Of a stretch of DNA of 64,000 nt, positions 17,706 through 25,701 are shown piece after piece. The stretch's first letter is position 1; each line of letters opens with the position of its first letter. The stretch is from Acinetobacter sp. UBA3106 (GTDB taxonomy: Bacteria > Pseudomonadota > Gammaproteobacteria > Pseudomonadales > Moraxellaceae), in the NCBI GenBank assembly GCA_002365595.1, contig DFAM01000009.1, positions 105,649-169,648 on the forward strand. The letters are read 5' to 3'. Below the pieces are notes generated by a model that saw nothing but the letters and a program-made list of their open reading frames with translations, was not told the DNA's origin and searched no databases. A program made the translations under genes and the position numbers.

Positions 17706-19154
17706 TTATTTTAAATACAATTTATTTTGTGCAAGCTCAATCGAGATAGCACCCACATTACCTGCGCCTTGCGTTAATAACAAGTCATTTGCTTGCAATA
17801 CTTTTTGCACCGCATTTTGTAAATTGCCTTCTACAGGATCAATCAAAATCGGCTCGACATCGCCGCGTAAACGGATGCTACGCGCCAGGCTACGGCTATC
17901 TGCCCCAACAATCGGTTTTTCGCCTGCAGGATACACTTCTAGCAATAACAATTGGTCCACTTGTGACAATACATCGACGAAGTCATCAAAACAGTCGCGG
18001 GTACGGCTAAAGCGGTGCGGCTGGAACATCATCACCAGACGACGGTCTGGATGACTTTGACGCGCAGCTTTAATGGTCGCTTCAACTTCCTTAGGATGGT
18101 GACCATAGTCATCAACCAGTTTCACGTTGCCACCGTCAACCTCAAATTCACCTTGTACCTGGAAGCGACGACCTACACCGCTAAAGCCTTCTAATGCACG
18201 GCAAATCGCGCCATCAGAAACGCCTTCATCGGTTGCAATACCAATTGCTGCCAAGGCATTCAATACATTGTGCAGACCCGGCTGGTTTACGGTCACACGA
18301 AGCGGTTCACGGTTTTTACGCAGCACGGTAAAGTGAGTGCGCATACCGTCCTGATCCACATCGACAGCACGGATGTCATTGTCTTCATTAAAACCGTAGG
18401 TTAAAAGTGGACGGCCAATACGCGGCATAATTTCACGGATGTTGGCATCATCACCACAGACCACAGCCAAGCCGTAGAATGGAAGTTTTTGCAGGAACTG
18501 GACAAAAGTATCTTTCAGGACATCAAAGCTACCGCCATACGTATCCATATGATCCGCATCGATGTTGGTCACAATGGTGGCCATAGGCTGCAAGTGCAGG
18601 AATGATGCATCTGATTCATCTGCTTCTGCCACGATGTAACGGCTCGCACCAAGTGCAGCATTCACGCCGGTACGGTTCAGCAAGCCACCAATCACATAGG
18701 TGGGATCAAGATTTTCTTCTGCCAGCATACAAGTCACCAAACTTGTCGTGGTGGTTTTACCATGCGTACCGGCAACGGCAATACCATGACGGTAACGCAT
18801 CAACTCACCCAGCATTTCTGCACGGCGAACCACTGGAATACGGCTTTCGATGGCAGTCTTGATTTCCGGATTTTCCGGATCAATCGCGGTTGAAACCACC
18901 AGTACATTGGCATCTTTAATATTTTCTGCCGCATGGCCGATATAAACCTTGATGCCATTTTCTTCGAGTTGCGCAGTCGTTTTAGACGCTTTGATGTCTG
19001 AACCAGACACTTGATAACCTTGGTTCTTCAATACTTCTGCGATGCCACACATCCCTGCACCGCCGATTCCCACAAAATGAATGTGTTTGATACGGCGCAT
19101 TTCAGGCACTTTGATTAATTTTTTTGCTTGATCAGCAGGAGTAGATGGAGACAT
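17706..19154 (-). CDS. murC: UDP-N-acetylmuramate--L-alanine ligase MurC
   Basis: This 482-residue Mur ligase adds L-Ala to UDP-MurNAc. The N-terminal UDP-binding domain begins HIHFVGIGGAGMCGIAEVL. The ATP-binding P-loop is GTHGKTTTTSLV near residue 122. The central conserved segment VAEADESDASFL and the C-terminal VDDYGHHPKEVEAT motif are both present. About 20 extra N-terminal residues before the Rossmann start are usual in this genus. It follows murG with a 13-bp gap, consistent with one operon murG-murC-ddlB-ftsQ-ftsA-ftsZ. Confidence 0.97.
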   Translation of the reverse strand: MSPSTPADQAKKLIKVPEMRRIKHIHFVGIGGAGMCGIAEVLKNQGYQVSGSDIKASKTTAQLEENGIKVYIGHAAENIKDANVLVVSTAIDPENPEIKTAIESRIPVVRRAEMLGELMRYRHGIAVAGTHGKTTTTSLVTCMLAEENLDPTYVIGGLLNRTGVNAALGASRYIVAEADESDASFLHLQPMATIVTNIDADHMDTYGGSFDVLKDTFVQFLQKLPFYGLAVVCGDDANIREIMPRIGRPLLTYGFNEDNDIRAVDVDQDGMRTHFTVLRKNREPLRVTVNQPGLHNVLNALAAIGIATDEGVSDGAICRALEGFSGVGRRFQVQGEFEVDGGNVKLVDDYGHHPKEVEATIKAARQSHPDRRLVMMFQPHRFSRTRDCFDDFVDVLSQVDQLLLLEVYPAGEKPIVGADSRSLARSIRLRGDVEPILIDPVEGNLQNAVQKVLQANDLLLTQGAGNVGAISIELAQNKLYLK

Positions 19155-19167
19155 ATATAACTCTAAT

Positions 19168-20265
19168 TTACAATTCTTGAATTAAACGAACCACGTGTCG
19201 GGTTGCATCTGGTTGAGCCTGTTGACGTGCCTTGACTGCCATTTCAGACAACAATTGGCGATTCATCAACGGGGCTAAAAGTTCTTTTAAACTGTCTGGT
19301 GTTAAGGTGCTTTGTGGACAAATTTTTGCAGCACCACTATTAGCTAAAAATTTGGCATTCGCCGTCTGGTGATCATCGACTGCACTTGGCAATGGTACAA
19401 AAACCGCTGCCACCCCTGCGGTTGCAATTTCAGTGACGGTTAAAGCACCGGCACGACAAATAATCAAGTCTGCATCAGAATAGGCTTTGGCCATATCTTC
19501 AATAAAAGGCTGTACTTCAACCTCTAAGGACGCCGGTTTATCTGCATAGCGCGCTTGGGTTGCATCGGCATGATTTTGACCACATTGATGATACACATTC
19601 AACGGTACATTCAGCTGTTTTAAAGCTTCGGGAACACGCTCATTCAATGCTTGCGCACCGAGTGAACCGCCTACAATCAATATACGTAGCGGCAAACCCG
19701 CTTTTTCACGTTCTTGATAACGCCAGGACGGACTTAAAATTTCGGTAATTTCTTTACGAACCGGATTGCCTGTGGTCACAATTTTTGCACTTTCAGCAAA
19801 AGTATGGGGAAATGCCTGACACACTTTTTTAGCAATACGTGACAACTGTGTGTTAGTAAAACCAGCAATGGCATTTTGCTCGTGAATAATCACGGGAATA
19901 CCCAAGGCACGAGCCGCCAAACCGCCAGGACCCGCCACATAACCGCCAAAACCGGCCACAGCATCGACTTTAAGCTGTTTCATATAGCGCATCGCGCTTA
20001 AGGTGGCTTTTAAAATTTTAAACGGTGCCAATAACTTACGTATAGCACCGTTTCCACGCACACCTTGAATATCAATCTGGTAAATTGGAATATCGTGATT
20101 TTTTAATAAGCGGTTTTCCATGCCTGTTGGCGTGGCCAGCCAAGACACTTCAATCCCTTGCTGCTGTAATTCCTTGGCAACAGCAAGTGCTGGAAAAACA
20201 TGCCCGCCAGTTCCGGCAGCCATCATCATCACATGTTTCGGCTTTGTTTGCGTTGCTTGGGTCAC
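19168..20265 (-). CDS. murG: Undecaprenyl-PP-MurNAc-pentapeptide GlcNAc transferase MurG
   Basis: This 365-residue GT-B glycosyltransferase adds GlcNAc to lipid I to make lipid II on the inner face of the membrane. The glycine-rich loop MAAGTGGHVFPALAVA, the second G-loop GGYVAGPGGLAA, IHEQNA and the UDP-GlcNAc site CRAGALTVTE are all present. It starts with GTG (20265); no strong ribosome binding site is visible, but the length agrees with Acinetobacter MurG. It is the first gene of the division run. Confidence 0.96.
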   Translation of the reverse strand: MTQATQTKPKHVMMMAAGTGGHVFPALAVAKELQQQGIEVSWLATPTGMENRLLKNHDIPIYQIDIQGVRGNGAIRKLLAPFKILKATLSAMRYMKQLKVDAVAGFGGYVAGPGGLAARALGIPVIIHEQNAIAGFTNTQLSRIAKKVCQAFPHTFAESAKIVTTGNPVRKEITEILSPSWRYQEREKAGLPLRILIVGGSLGAQALNERVPEALKQLNVPLNVYHQCGQNHADATQARYADKPASLEVEVQPFIEDMAKAYSDADLIICRAGALTVTEIATAGVAAVFVPLPSAVDDHQTANAKFLANSGAAKICPQSTLTPDSLKELLAPLMNRQLLSEMAVKARQQAQPDATRHVVRLIQEL

Positions 20266-20542
20266 AGTCTAATTCTTCAATTCTAAAATAGGGATAACGA
20301 AATTTGATTTTAAGCCAACAATTGTAATCACAAACGCATAACCGTGAAAGGTTATTTACTTTTTTTCAACATGCGTTTCATTGTTTTTTTCTTCTGATTT
20401 TAAAGTTTAAACTAGTTTTATTAATAATCGAGCAAAAATATGCATTTTTTATGCAGTTTTGCGACCTGTTTTTTTTCATTAGCCAATAAATTTCAGCCTG
20501 TTTACCGCTAATAAAAGCCACCTAAAAAACCAATAAAATAAG
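20266..20542. other. Intergenic region upstream of murG
   Basis: AT-rich sequence that must hold the promoter for the murG-ftsZ run on the minus strand. I see no reading frame and no convincing operator. A tract around 20440-20470 is rich in ATGCA repeats, without clear symmetry. Confidence 0.35.
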
Positions 20543-20572
20543 AAAAAAGAGCTCCAATTCTGAAGCTCTGTT
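20543..20572 (-). terminator. Intrinsic terminator of gshB
   Basis: On the minus strand AGAGCTTC pairs with GGAGCTCT (8 bp with a wobble) around a six-base loop, followed by six T residues, 16 bp beyond the gshB stop. Confidence 0.75.
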
Positions 20573-20587
20573 TTATAAAAATAAGAC

Positions 20588-21532
20588 TTAGGCCGTTAAA
20601 CCTGCTTCCAGAACATTAAATAAATCATCAGCAATTGATGTTCCAAACTGGTCATCAATTTCACGGATACAGGTTGGACTGGTAACATTAATTTCAGTTA
20701 CGTAATTGCCTATCACATCCAGACCCACAAAAATCAGGCCTTTTTCACGTAAGTAAGGACCTACTTTTGCAGCAATGGCTTTATCATTTTCACTTAAAGG
20801 ACGAGCTTGCCCCAAGCCACCTGCTGCCAGGTTGCCACGTACTTCGCCATTTTGTGGAATACGTGCCAGACAGTAAGGGACAGGTTCACCATTAATCATC
20901 AAGATACGTTTATCCCCCTCTACAATTTCCGGGATATAACGCTGTGCCATAATTGGTCGCGTGCCATTATTGGTCAACATTTCAATGGTTGATCCAATAT
21001 TGATGCCATCTTGATATAAACGGAAAATACCGGTACCGCCCATACCATCCAGTGGTTTGACAATTACATCGACATGTTCTTTCAGAAACTCGCGAATCAA
21101 GCTGTCTTGTGAAGTCACCAAGGTTGGTACCTGAAGCTCAGGGAACTGGGTAGCAAACAGTTTTTCATTACAGTCACGCAGGCTTTGCGGCTTGTTGATA
21201 ATCCATGCCCCTTCACGCTCTGCCTGTTCCAGGATATAGGTGGTATAGACAAAGTTCATATCGAACGGAGGGTCTTTACGCATTAACACCACGTCATACG
21301 CAGCAATGGATTCTTTTTTCTTTTCGCCCAATTCATAATAATGGTTATAGTCTTCAAACACTTTCAGAGGTGAAATCAAACCGAAGGCTTTACCTTGATC
21401 GATATATAAATCTTGCTGTAATGCATAACCTAACTCATGTCCACGGCGCGACGCTGCCCACAGCATTGCCATAGAGGAATCTTTTTTCAGGTTTACATTT
21501 TCGATGGGATCCATCACAACAAGTACGCGCAT
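20588..21532 (-). CDS. gshB: Glutathione synthetase
   Basis: This 314-residue ATP-grasp enzyme joins gamma-glutamylcysteine and glycine. The N-terminus VLVVMDPIENVNLKKDSSM is the family signature. ATP-grasp motifs DVIVKPLDGMGGTGIFRL and the Mg-binding EINVTSPTCIREID are present. Length is normal (316 in E. coli). The first enzyme of the pathway, gshA, lies 18 kb away at 39689-41266. The gene is monocistronic with a terminator. Confidence 0.97.
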   Translation of the reverse strand: MRVLVVMDPIENVNLKKDSSMAMLWAASRRGHELGYALQQDLYIDQGKAFGLISPLKVFEDYNHYYELGEKKKESIAAYDVVLMRKDPPFDMNFVYTTYILEQAEREGAWIINKPQSLRDCNEKLFATQFPELQVPTLVTSQDSLIREFLKEHVDVIVKPLDGMGGTGIFRLYQDGINIGSTIEMLTNNGTRPIMAQRYIPEIVEGDKRILMINGEPVPYCLARIPQNGEVRGNLAAGGLGQARPLSENDKAIAAKVGPYLREKGLIFVGLDVIGNYVTEINVTSPTCIREIDDQFGTSIADDLFNVLEAGLTA

Positions 21533-21648
21533 ATCGATCTGCTCATGTATTTTTAAATTGAGAAAAGTATAGCGGAGTTTAATCTTTCTTTTTTCTCAAT
21601 TTTAGTAAAGCTTGTATCGAATACTTGGAAAGCTCACAGGAATACTTT

Positions 21649-21840
21649 ATGCAACAAGCCATTATTGGATTTCATTTAGATGAAGAAAATCATTGGGTCG
21701 CAGACCTCGCTTGTGGGCATACCCAGCATGTACGGCATAACCCGCCTTGGCAAAACCGCCCTTGGGTAATCACTGAAGAAGGACGCAAAGAAAAATTAGG
21801 TGTGATGTTGGAATGCAAGAAATGTGATGAAATAATTTGA
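21649..21840 (+). CDS. DUF3565 domain protein
   Basis: This 63-residue protein has the DUF3565 pattern: GFHxDEExHWVADLxCGHTQHVRHNPPWQNRPWV split by short gaps, then GMLECKKCDE-type ending (LECKKCDEII). The conserved H, C and the final CxxC suggest a small metal-binding protein, but no function is established. The start at 21649 is chosen because CACAGGAATACTTT precedes the ATG; an upstream in-frame start (21625) lacks a ribosome binding site. It is divergent from gshB. Confidence 0.82.
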   Translation: MQQAIIGFHLDEENHWVADLACGHTQHVRHNPPWQNRPWVITEEGRKEKLGVMLECKKCDEII

Positions 21841-21842
21841 TT

Positions 21843-22637
21843 TCATTTATTTTGCTTTCTCAGTTGTTGGATAGAGAATTTCTTATCATTTTTTTTATAT
21901 TTATATACTCTGTTTATTCTACCTAGCCTTTGATCACGCTCTTTTATAAATTTTATCTCATGTAATCTTCTCTGTAGTTCAAATTCATCCCATTCATTTT
22001 TTTGATCATTAAATTTTCTTTCTACTAATGAATACTGTTTTTTAAGATTTTGATTAATATCACCTATATCTTTCTGCATTTTCTCCAATACTTGAGGTAC
22101 AGACTCTTCAAAAGGTTTCCCTAGTTTATAAGTATCCTTATACTCAGATGCATCTATTTCATATTCACGAATAAATTTTTTACCGTTCAGATCCGTAAAT
22201 TCTACTCGTGCAATTATAATTGTCTTAAAAAAATCATCACTTGTTATTCCATCGTGATCACCTCTATAAAAATTCAAATATCTAGTATTTTTGTAATCTA
22301 AAGGCGCTAAATAATTAACTCCGTCCATCATAAACTTAGAGCTATTGAATATATTTATTATACGCCGAGCTATATTTGTAGATTCATTATTTAATGATGG
22401 ATGTGGCTTCAAATGAATCTTAAGATTAAAAGCTCCACCTCTACCAGTATTCGTTAATTTTAGCCGTAAAAGACTAATGTGATAGTCTATGGTTTCTAGC
22501 TTTACATCAACAAAAGGGTCTGTTTGAGCTTTGCGAAGTTCCCTATTTTCTTTTCAACCTAAGAATGTTGCTATCGATGCGATACTTGCTGCAATAGCTG
22601 AAAAACTAGCTACTAATAAATTCCAGTCTAGATGCAT
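21843..22637 (-). pseudogene. Membrane-anchored hypothetical protein interrupted by an in-frame stop
   Basis: Reading from ATG at 22637 gives MHLDWNLLVASFSAIAAS plus further hydrophobic residues (one membrane helix), then a TGA at 22556-22554. The same frame continues open without further stops for 236 codons to 21843, beginning KENRELRKAQTDPFVDVKLE. The arrangement of a membrane helix, a W/R-KENR-type basic turn and a QTDPFVDV strand is common in single-span hypothetical proteins of defence or accessory regions, where the stop position is usually Trp (TGG), one base away. The second part has only TTG as an early start. The C-terminal third is Lys/Arg-rich and probably coiled coil. The gene is clearly more AT-rich than its neighbours, suggesting recent acquisition. 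Function unknown. Confidence 0.65.
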
Positions 22638-22654
22638 TTTAATTTTTAGAAAAA

Positions 22655-22683
22655 AATAAAGCCCTATCATGGATAGAGCTTTA
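22655..22683 (-). terminator. Intrinsic terminator of pyrE
   Basis: AAAGC-CTATC pairs with GATAG-GCTTT around an ATG loop with one mismatch, followed by a long T-run on the minus strand. It lies 28 bp beyond the pyrE stop. Confidence 0.75.
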
Positions 22684-22710
22684 TTAAAAATCAATAGTTT
22701 GTATTAAGTA

Positions 22711-23361
22711 TTAGATACCGTATTTCACACGATATGCTTCCATTTTCGCTAAAGCGTCTTTGTCACCTTTCGCATCCAGGAAATCCATTAAATCTTTCAT
22801 GGTAATCAATGCATGCACAGGAATTTCTAATTCTTTTTGCACTTCCTGAATCGCAGACAATTCACCTTGACCTTTTTCCTGACGATCAAGCGCAACCAAT
22901 ACACCGGCAATTTGTGCACCGGCATTTTTAAGAATGGTCACCACTTCACGAATGGCAGTACCCGCAGTGATCACATCATCAATAATCCAGACTTTTTTGC
23001 CTTCAACAGAAGCACCAACCAATACCCCACCTTCACCGTGATCTTTGGCTTCTTTACGGTTAAAGCCCCAAGGCACACTCACGCCATGATTTTGTGAAAG
23101 TGCAACAGCAGTTGCCGCAACAAAGGGAATACCTTTATATGCAGGGCCAAAAATCACTTCAACGTTGTCACATTCAGTTAATTTTGCAGCATAGCCTGAC
23201 GCCAAGCCAGTCAAGGCTTCGCCGTCATTGAGCAAACCTGCATTAAAAAAATAAGGACTCACACGACCCGATTTTAAAGTAAACTCACCAAATTTAAGCA
23301 CACCACGTGATAATGCAAGTTCGATAAAAGCTTGAGGGTTAAAAGTCGCTTGCGACGTCAT
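22711..23361 (-). CDS. pyrE: Orotate phosphoribosyltransferase
   Basis: This 216-residue enzyme adds PRPP to orotate to form OMP in pyrimidine synthesis. The PRPP-binding motif is VWIIDDVITAGTAIREV near residue 125. The substrate loop KFGEFTLKSGRVSPYFFN and the flexible loop GFNRKEAKDHGEGG are intact. ATG at 23361 has GGAG seven bases upstream; a TTG four codons earlier is less likely. It is divergent from crc with about 40 bp between start codons, the same pyrE/crc pairing found in Pseudomonas. Confidence 0.97.
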   Translation of the reverse strand: MTSQATFNPQAFIELALSRGVLKFGEFTLKSGRVSPYFFNAGLLNDGEALTGLASGYAAKLTECDNVEVIFGPAYKGIPFVAATAVALSQNHGVSVPWGFNRKEAKDHGEGGVLVGASVEGKKVWIIDDVITAGTAIREVVTILKNAGAQIAGVLVALDRQEKGQGELSAIQEVQKELEIPVHALITMKDLMDFLDAKGDKDALAKMEAYRVKYGI

Positions 23362-23401
23362 GAGGTGCTCCAAAATTCATAAATAGAGGTAAGACTTGCG
23401 C

Positions 23402-24220
23402 ATGATACCAAAGAGTAGCTATCCAAGTGATCAAAAAATTCTAAGAGTCGTTTCAATTAACGTAAATGGCTTGCGTTCATCAGTGACCAAAGGTTTGCTG
23501 GAATGGATGGAACAGTCAGATGCCGATGTCATTTGCATGCAGGAAAGCCGGATCACCCATGCGCAGTGGACTGAAAAATTTAGACCTGAAGGCTGGTACA
23601 CACATCTGTTTCCGGCAGAACGTGCAGGCTATGCCGGTACCGCCATTTATAGCCGCCTGCCTTTTGTTTCGGTCAAAGATGGCTTGGGTTTCGAACTGGC
23701 AGATTCGCAAGGCCGTTTTATTAGCGCTGAATTCGATCTAGGTTTGGAAAAACCTGTTCATATCTGTTCACTGTATTTACCTTCAGGTTCATCGGGTGAG
23801 GAAGCGCAAGCACGTAAAGATCACTTTTTAGATCAATACCAAGACATTCTAAAACAATGGCGTGATGAAGATAAATCGATCATTGTCTGTGGTGATTACA
23901 ACATTGTGCATAAACGCATTGATATTAAAAACTGGACAGGTAACCAAAAATCTTCCGGTTGTTTACCACACGAACGTGCCTGGCTAGATCATATTTATGA
24001 TGATTTGGGTTATGTCGATACTTTCCGTGAAGTACGTAAAGAAGCCGAACTTTATTCATGGTGGTCAAACCGAGGCCAAGCCCGTGCCAAAAACGTCGGT
24101 TGGCGCATTGATTATCAGGCCTGCTCACCGGACTGGAAAGCACGCACAGTCAATGCTTGGGTATATAAGGACAACTGGTTTAGCGATCACGCACCGGTCA
24201 TTATTGATTATAAAATCTAA
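23402..24220 (+). CDS. crc: Crc-type protein of the exonuclease III family
   Basis: This 272-residue protein has the ExoIII/EEP fold. The pairing with divergent pyrE and sequence landmarks shared with Pseudomonas Crc (SINVNGL, ADVICMQ, YSWW, NVGWRIDYQ) identify it as the catabolite repression control protein, which acts with Hfq to repress translation of catabolic genes. Unlike Pseudomonas Crc it retains the nuclease residues: Asn20, Glu48 (MQES), Tyr in SLYLPSG, Asp and Asn in CGDYNIVH, Asp in WRIDYQ and the SDHAP pair. It could therefore still cleave abasic DNA. Databases often call it exodeoxyribonuclease III. ATG 23402 follows GAGGTAAG. A 12-bp hairpin (24234-24259) lies just after the stop. 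Confidence 0.85.
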   Translation: MIPKSSYPSDQKILRVVSINVNGLRSSVTKGLLEWMEQSDADVICMQESRITHAQWTEKFRPEGWYTHLFPAERAGYAGTAIYSRLPFVSVKDGLGFELADSQGRFISAEFDLGLEKPVHICSLYLPSGSSGEEAQARKDHFLDQYQDILKQWRDEDKSIIVCGDYNIVHKRIDIKNWTGNQKSSGCLPHERAWLDHIYDDLGYVDTFREVRKEAELYSWWSNRGQARAKNVGWRIDYQACSPDWKARTVNAWVYKDNWFSDHAPVIIDYKI

Positions 24221-24233
24221 ACAATAACCTCAT

Positions 24234-24259
24234 GTTGAGTGAACAACTGTTCACTTAAC
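24234..24259 (+). repeat. Near-perfect 12-bp inverted repeat after crc
   Basis: GTTGAGTGAACA and TGTTCACTTAAC are complementary with one G-U pair and a two-base gap. No T-run follows, so it is not a standard terminator. It could stabilise the crc 3' end or be a protein-binding dyad. Confidence 0.5.
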
Positions 24260-24330
24260 ACCCTCTAAAATCCTACACCACTTGACGCGTTTGTGTATTT
24301 TTATACAACTGTTTTAAGCGCATTATACTC

Positions 24331-24484
24331 ACACGGCACAGGGATATGTCAGGAAGACAGCAAAAGGATAGGACGCCGTAGGATGAAACAAAATAAACCA
24401 CTTCGGTAGCTTATTTTGCAAGGATGTGACAATGGACGTTGAAATGAGACCCGCATGATCAGGATGATTAAATGCGGGTTTTCT
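24331..24484 (+). ncRNA. GGA-rich small RNA, candidate Rsm/Csr-type regulator
   Basis: No reading frame fits here, yet the sequence is highly structured. Eight GGA motifs occur in about 150 nt (at 24342, 24352, 24366, 24371, 24381, 24422, 24434 and 24462). Several are presented in loops: TGTC-AGGAA-GACA is a textbook RsmA/CsrA site, enclosed by an outer ACGGC / GCCGT stem. A CAAAATAA / TTATTTTG stem follows (24389-24396 with 24411-24418). The end is an intrinsic terminator, ACCCGCAT / ATGCGGGT with TTTTCTC, whose loop again carries AGGAT. A -10 box TATACT (24324-24329) lies a few bases upstream, with TGTAT-N4-ATACA at 24294-24307. This is the organisation of RsmX/Y/Z RNAs that titrate CsrA/RsmA. 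Assignment to a known family is not proven. Confidence 0.72.
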
Positions 24485-24688
24485 CTATTTGAGCTATACA
24501 ATTTTTTATAGCCACCACACCAATCAAAAACTAAGTTATTTTTCTCTATGCCACTATATTGGCAAATCTCAATGTCAGTTTGATGACAGCTAAATCTATT
24601 TCTTAATTTTAATACTTTTAATTCACTCTAGAGCTTGCAGGCGATTTTCGCTACGCTATTGAACAATAGAAAACGGATTAATTGACTT
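24485..24688. other. Intergenic region between small RNA and ArsC/Spx-like gene
   Basis: AT-rich, no reading frame and no clear dyad. It presumably contains the promoter of the gene at 24689. Confidence 0.3.
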
Positions 24689-25036
24689 ATGCTTAAGATT
24701 TATGGCATCAAAAACTGTAATTCAATGAAAAAGGCCTTTGACTTGCTGAATGAACTCGGCCTTGCCTATGAGTTTCACGATTACAAGAAACATGGCATTG
24801 CTGCTGAAACGGTAAAAACCTGGCTGGATGCCAAAGGTCAGGACGTTATTCTTAATAAAAAAGGCACCACTTGGCGCAAACTCAGCGAAGCGGAACAACA
24901 AACGGCTTTGGCCAGTGAAGACAATCTTATTGCAGCGCTCACTCACCAGAACAGCTTAATCAAACGTCCAGTGCTTGAAACCGCTTCAGGTTATATTGTG
25001 GGCTTTGATGAAGAAGCATATGGGGCATTAAAGTAA
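24689..25036 (+). CDS. ArsC/Spx family protein, YffB-like
   Basis: This 115-residue thioredoxin-fold protein starts MLKIYGIKNCNSMKKAFDLL. It has a single cysteine in the position of the ArsC active site, where YffB proteins have C-x-x-x instead of CxxC. The DYKKHGI segment and the conserved late motif LIKRPVLE are typical. YffB-like proteins are often annotated as arsenate reductase, but arsenate activity is not expected from sequence alone; a glutathione-linked thiol role is more likely. It is convergent with the DUF2147 gene and shares the terminator at 25056-25087. Confidence 0.85.
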   Translation: MLKIYGIKNCNSMKKAFDLLNELGLAYEFHDYKKHGIAAETVKTWLDAKGQDVILNKKGTTWRKLSEAEQQTALASEDNLIAALTHQNSLIKRPVLETASGYIVGFDEEAYGALK

Positions 25037-25055
25037 ACCTTCTGTCCCAGCAATA

Positions 25056-25087
25056 TTAAAAAGCCTGAGAATGTCAGGCTTTTTTGT
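25056..25087. terminator. Bidirectional terminator
   Basis: AAGCCTGA / TCAGGCTT around a five-base loop, flanked by an A-run and a T-run, between two convergent genes. Confidence 0.85.
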
Positions 25088-25110
25088 TTAATCCATTTGG
25101 CTCAGCAAAC

Positions 25111-25548
25111 TTAGTTTGCACGAATCCAGGTTTGGTTACGACCTAACACTGATACGCCAATAAAGCCGCGTAATTCTAGCGTTTTACCGCCATTCGCGAT
25201 TTCACCCTTTAACTTGTAAGTTTTGCCTGAAGAAGGGTCAAGAATGGTGCCTTCATCATAATTTGTGCCGCCCACATTTTTAAGACCATGCACGATCTTT
25301 AAACCTTTTAGAGATTTATTATGGTATGGACCTTCACATTTTTTACACGCCTGTTCTTCGCCCGGTGTCAAAACTTTTTGAATACTCGCAGACAATGTGC
25401 CATTTTTTTGTTCAGTAAATTTTACGATTGCTTTCGGTTGTTTTGTTTTATCGTCAATCGTTTTCCAAACAGTTCCATTTAAAGGATCAGCAGCATTCGC
25501 CAAAGCTGTTAATCCGAGCAATCCTAATGCAAGAGCAATTTTTTTCAT
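25111..25548 (-). CDS. DUF2147 family exported protein
   Basis: This is a 145-residue protein with a clear signal peptide (KKIALALGLLGLTALANA, cleavage after ANA). The mature part has the DUF2147 features: an N-terminal GTVWKTIDDKTKQPKAIV strand, a CKKC pair in the middle, the GLKIVHGLK turn and the end LELRGFIGVSVLGRNQTW. The family is periplasmic or lipocalin-like with no established biochemical role. It is monocistronic and convergent with the YffB-like gene. Confidence 0.87.
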   Translation of the reverse strand: MKKIALALGLLGLTALANAADPLNGTVWKTIDDKTKQPKAIVKFTEQKNGTLSASIQKVLTPGEEQACKKCEGPYHNKSLKGLKIVHGLKNVGGTNYDEGTILDPSSGKTYKLKGEIANGGKTLELRGFIGVSVLGRNQTWIRAN

Positions 25549-25701
25549 TTTTTTTCGTTTCCTAGTCTAGTGTAGACGGCCTTAGTATTAAAAATTCACA
25601 ACATATTTGCAATTTTTCCGTGTGACCGTTTAGTGTAATCTTGTAACTTGAATTGGTAAATATCCAGTCATCTCCAAAAGATAGAACAAGATGGAAAAAA
25701 C

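Noticed and set aside
24294..24307. TGTAT-N4-ATACA upstream of the GGA-rich RNA as a GacA box
   Set aside because: The GacA consensus is an 18-bp TGTAAG...CTTACA site; this dyad is 14 bp and does not match, so I report only the dyad.
24689..25036. Arsenate reductase function for the ArsC/Spx-like gene
   Set aside because: The protein is of the YffB type, with no arsenic genes nearby; the family name alone does not support arsenate reduction.
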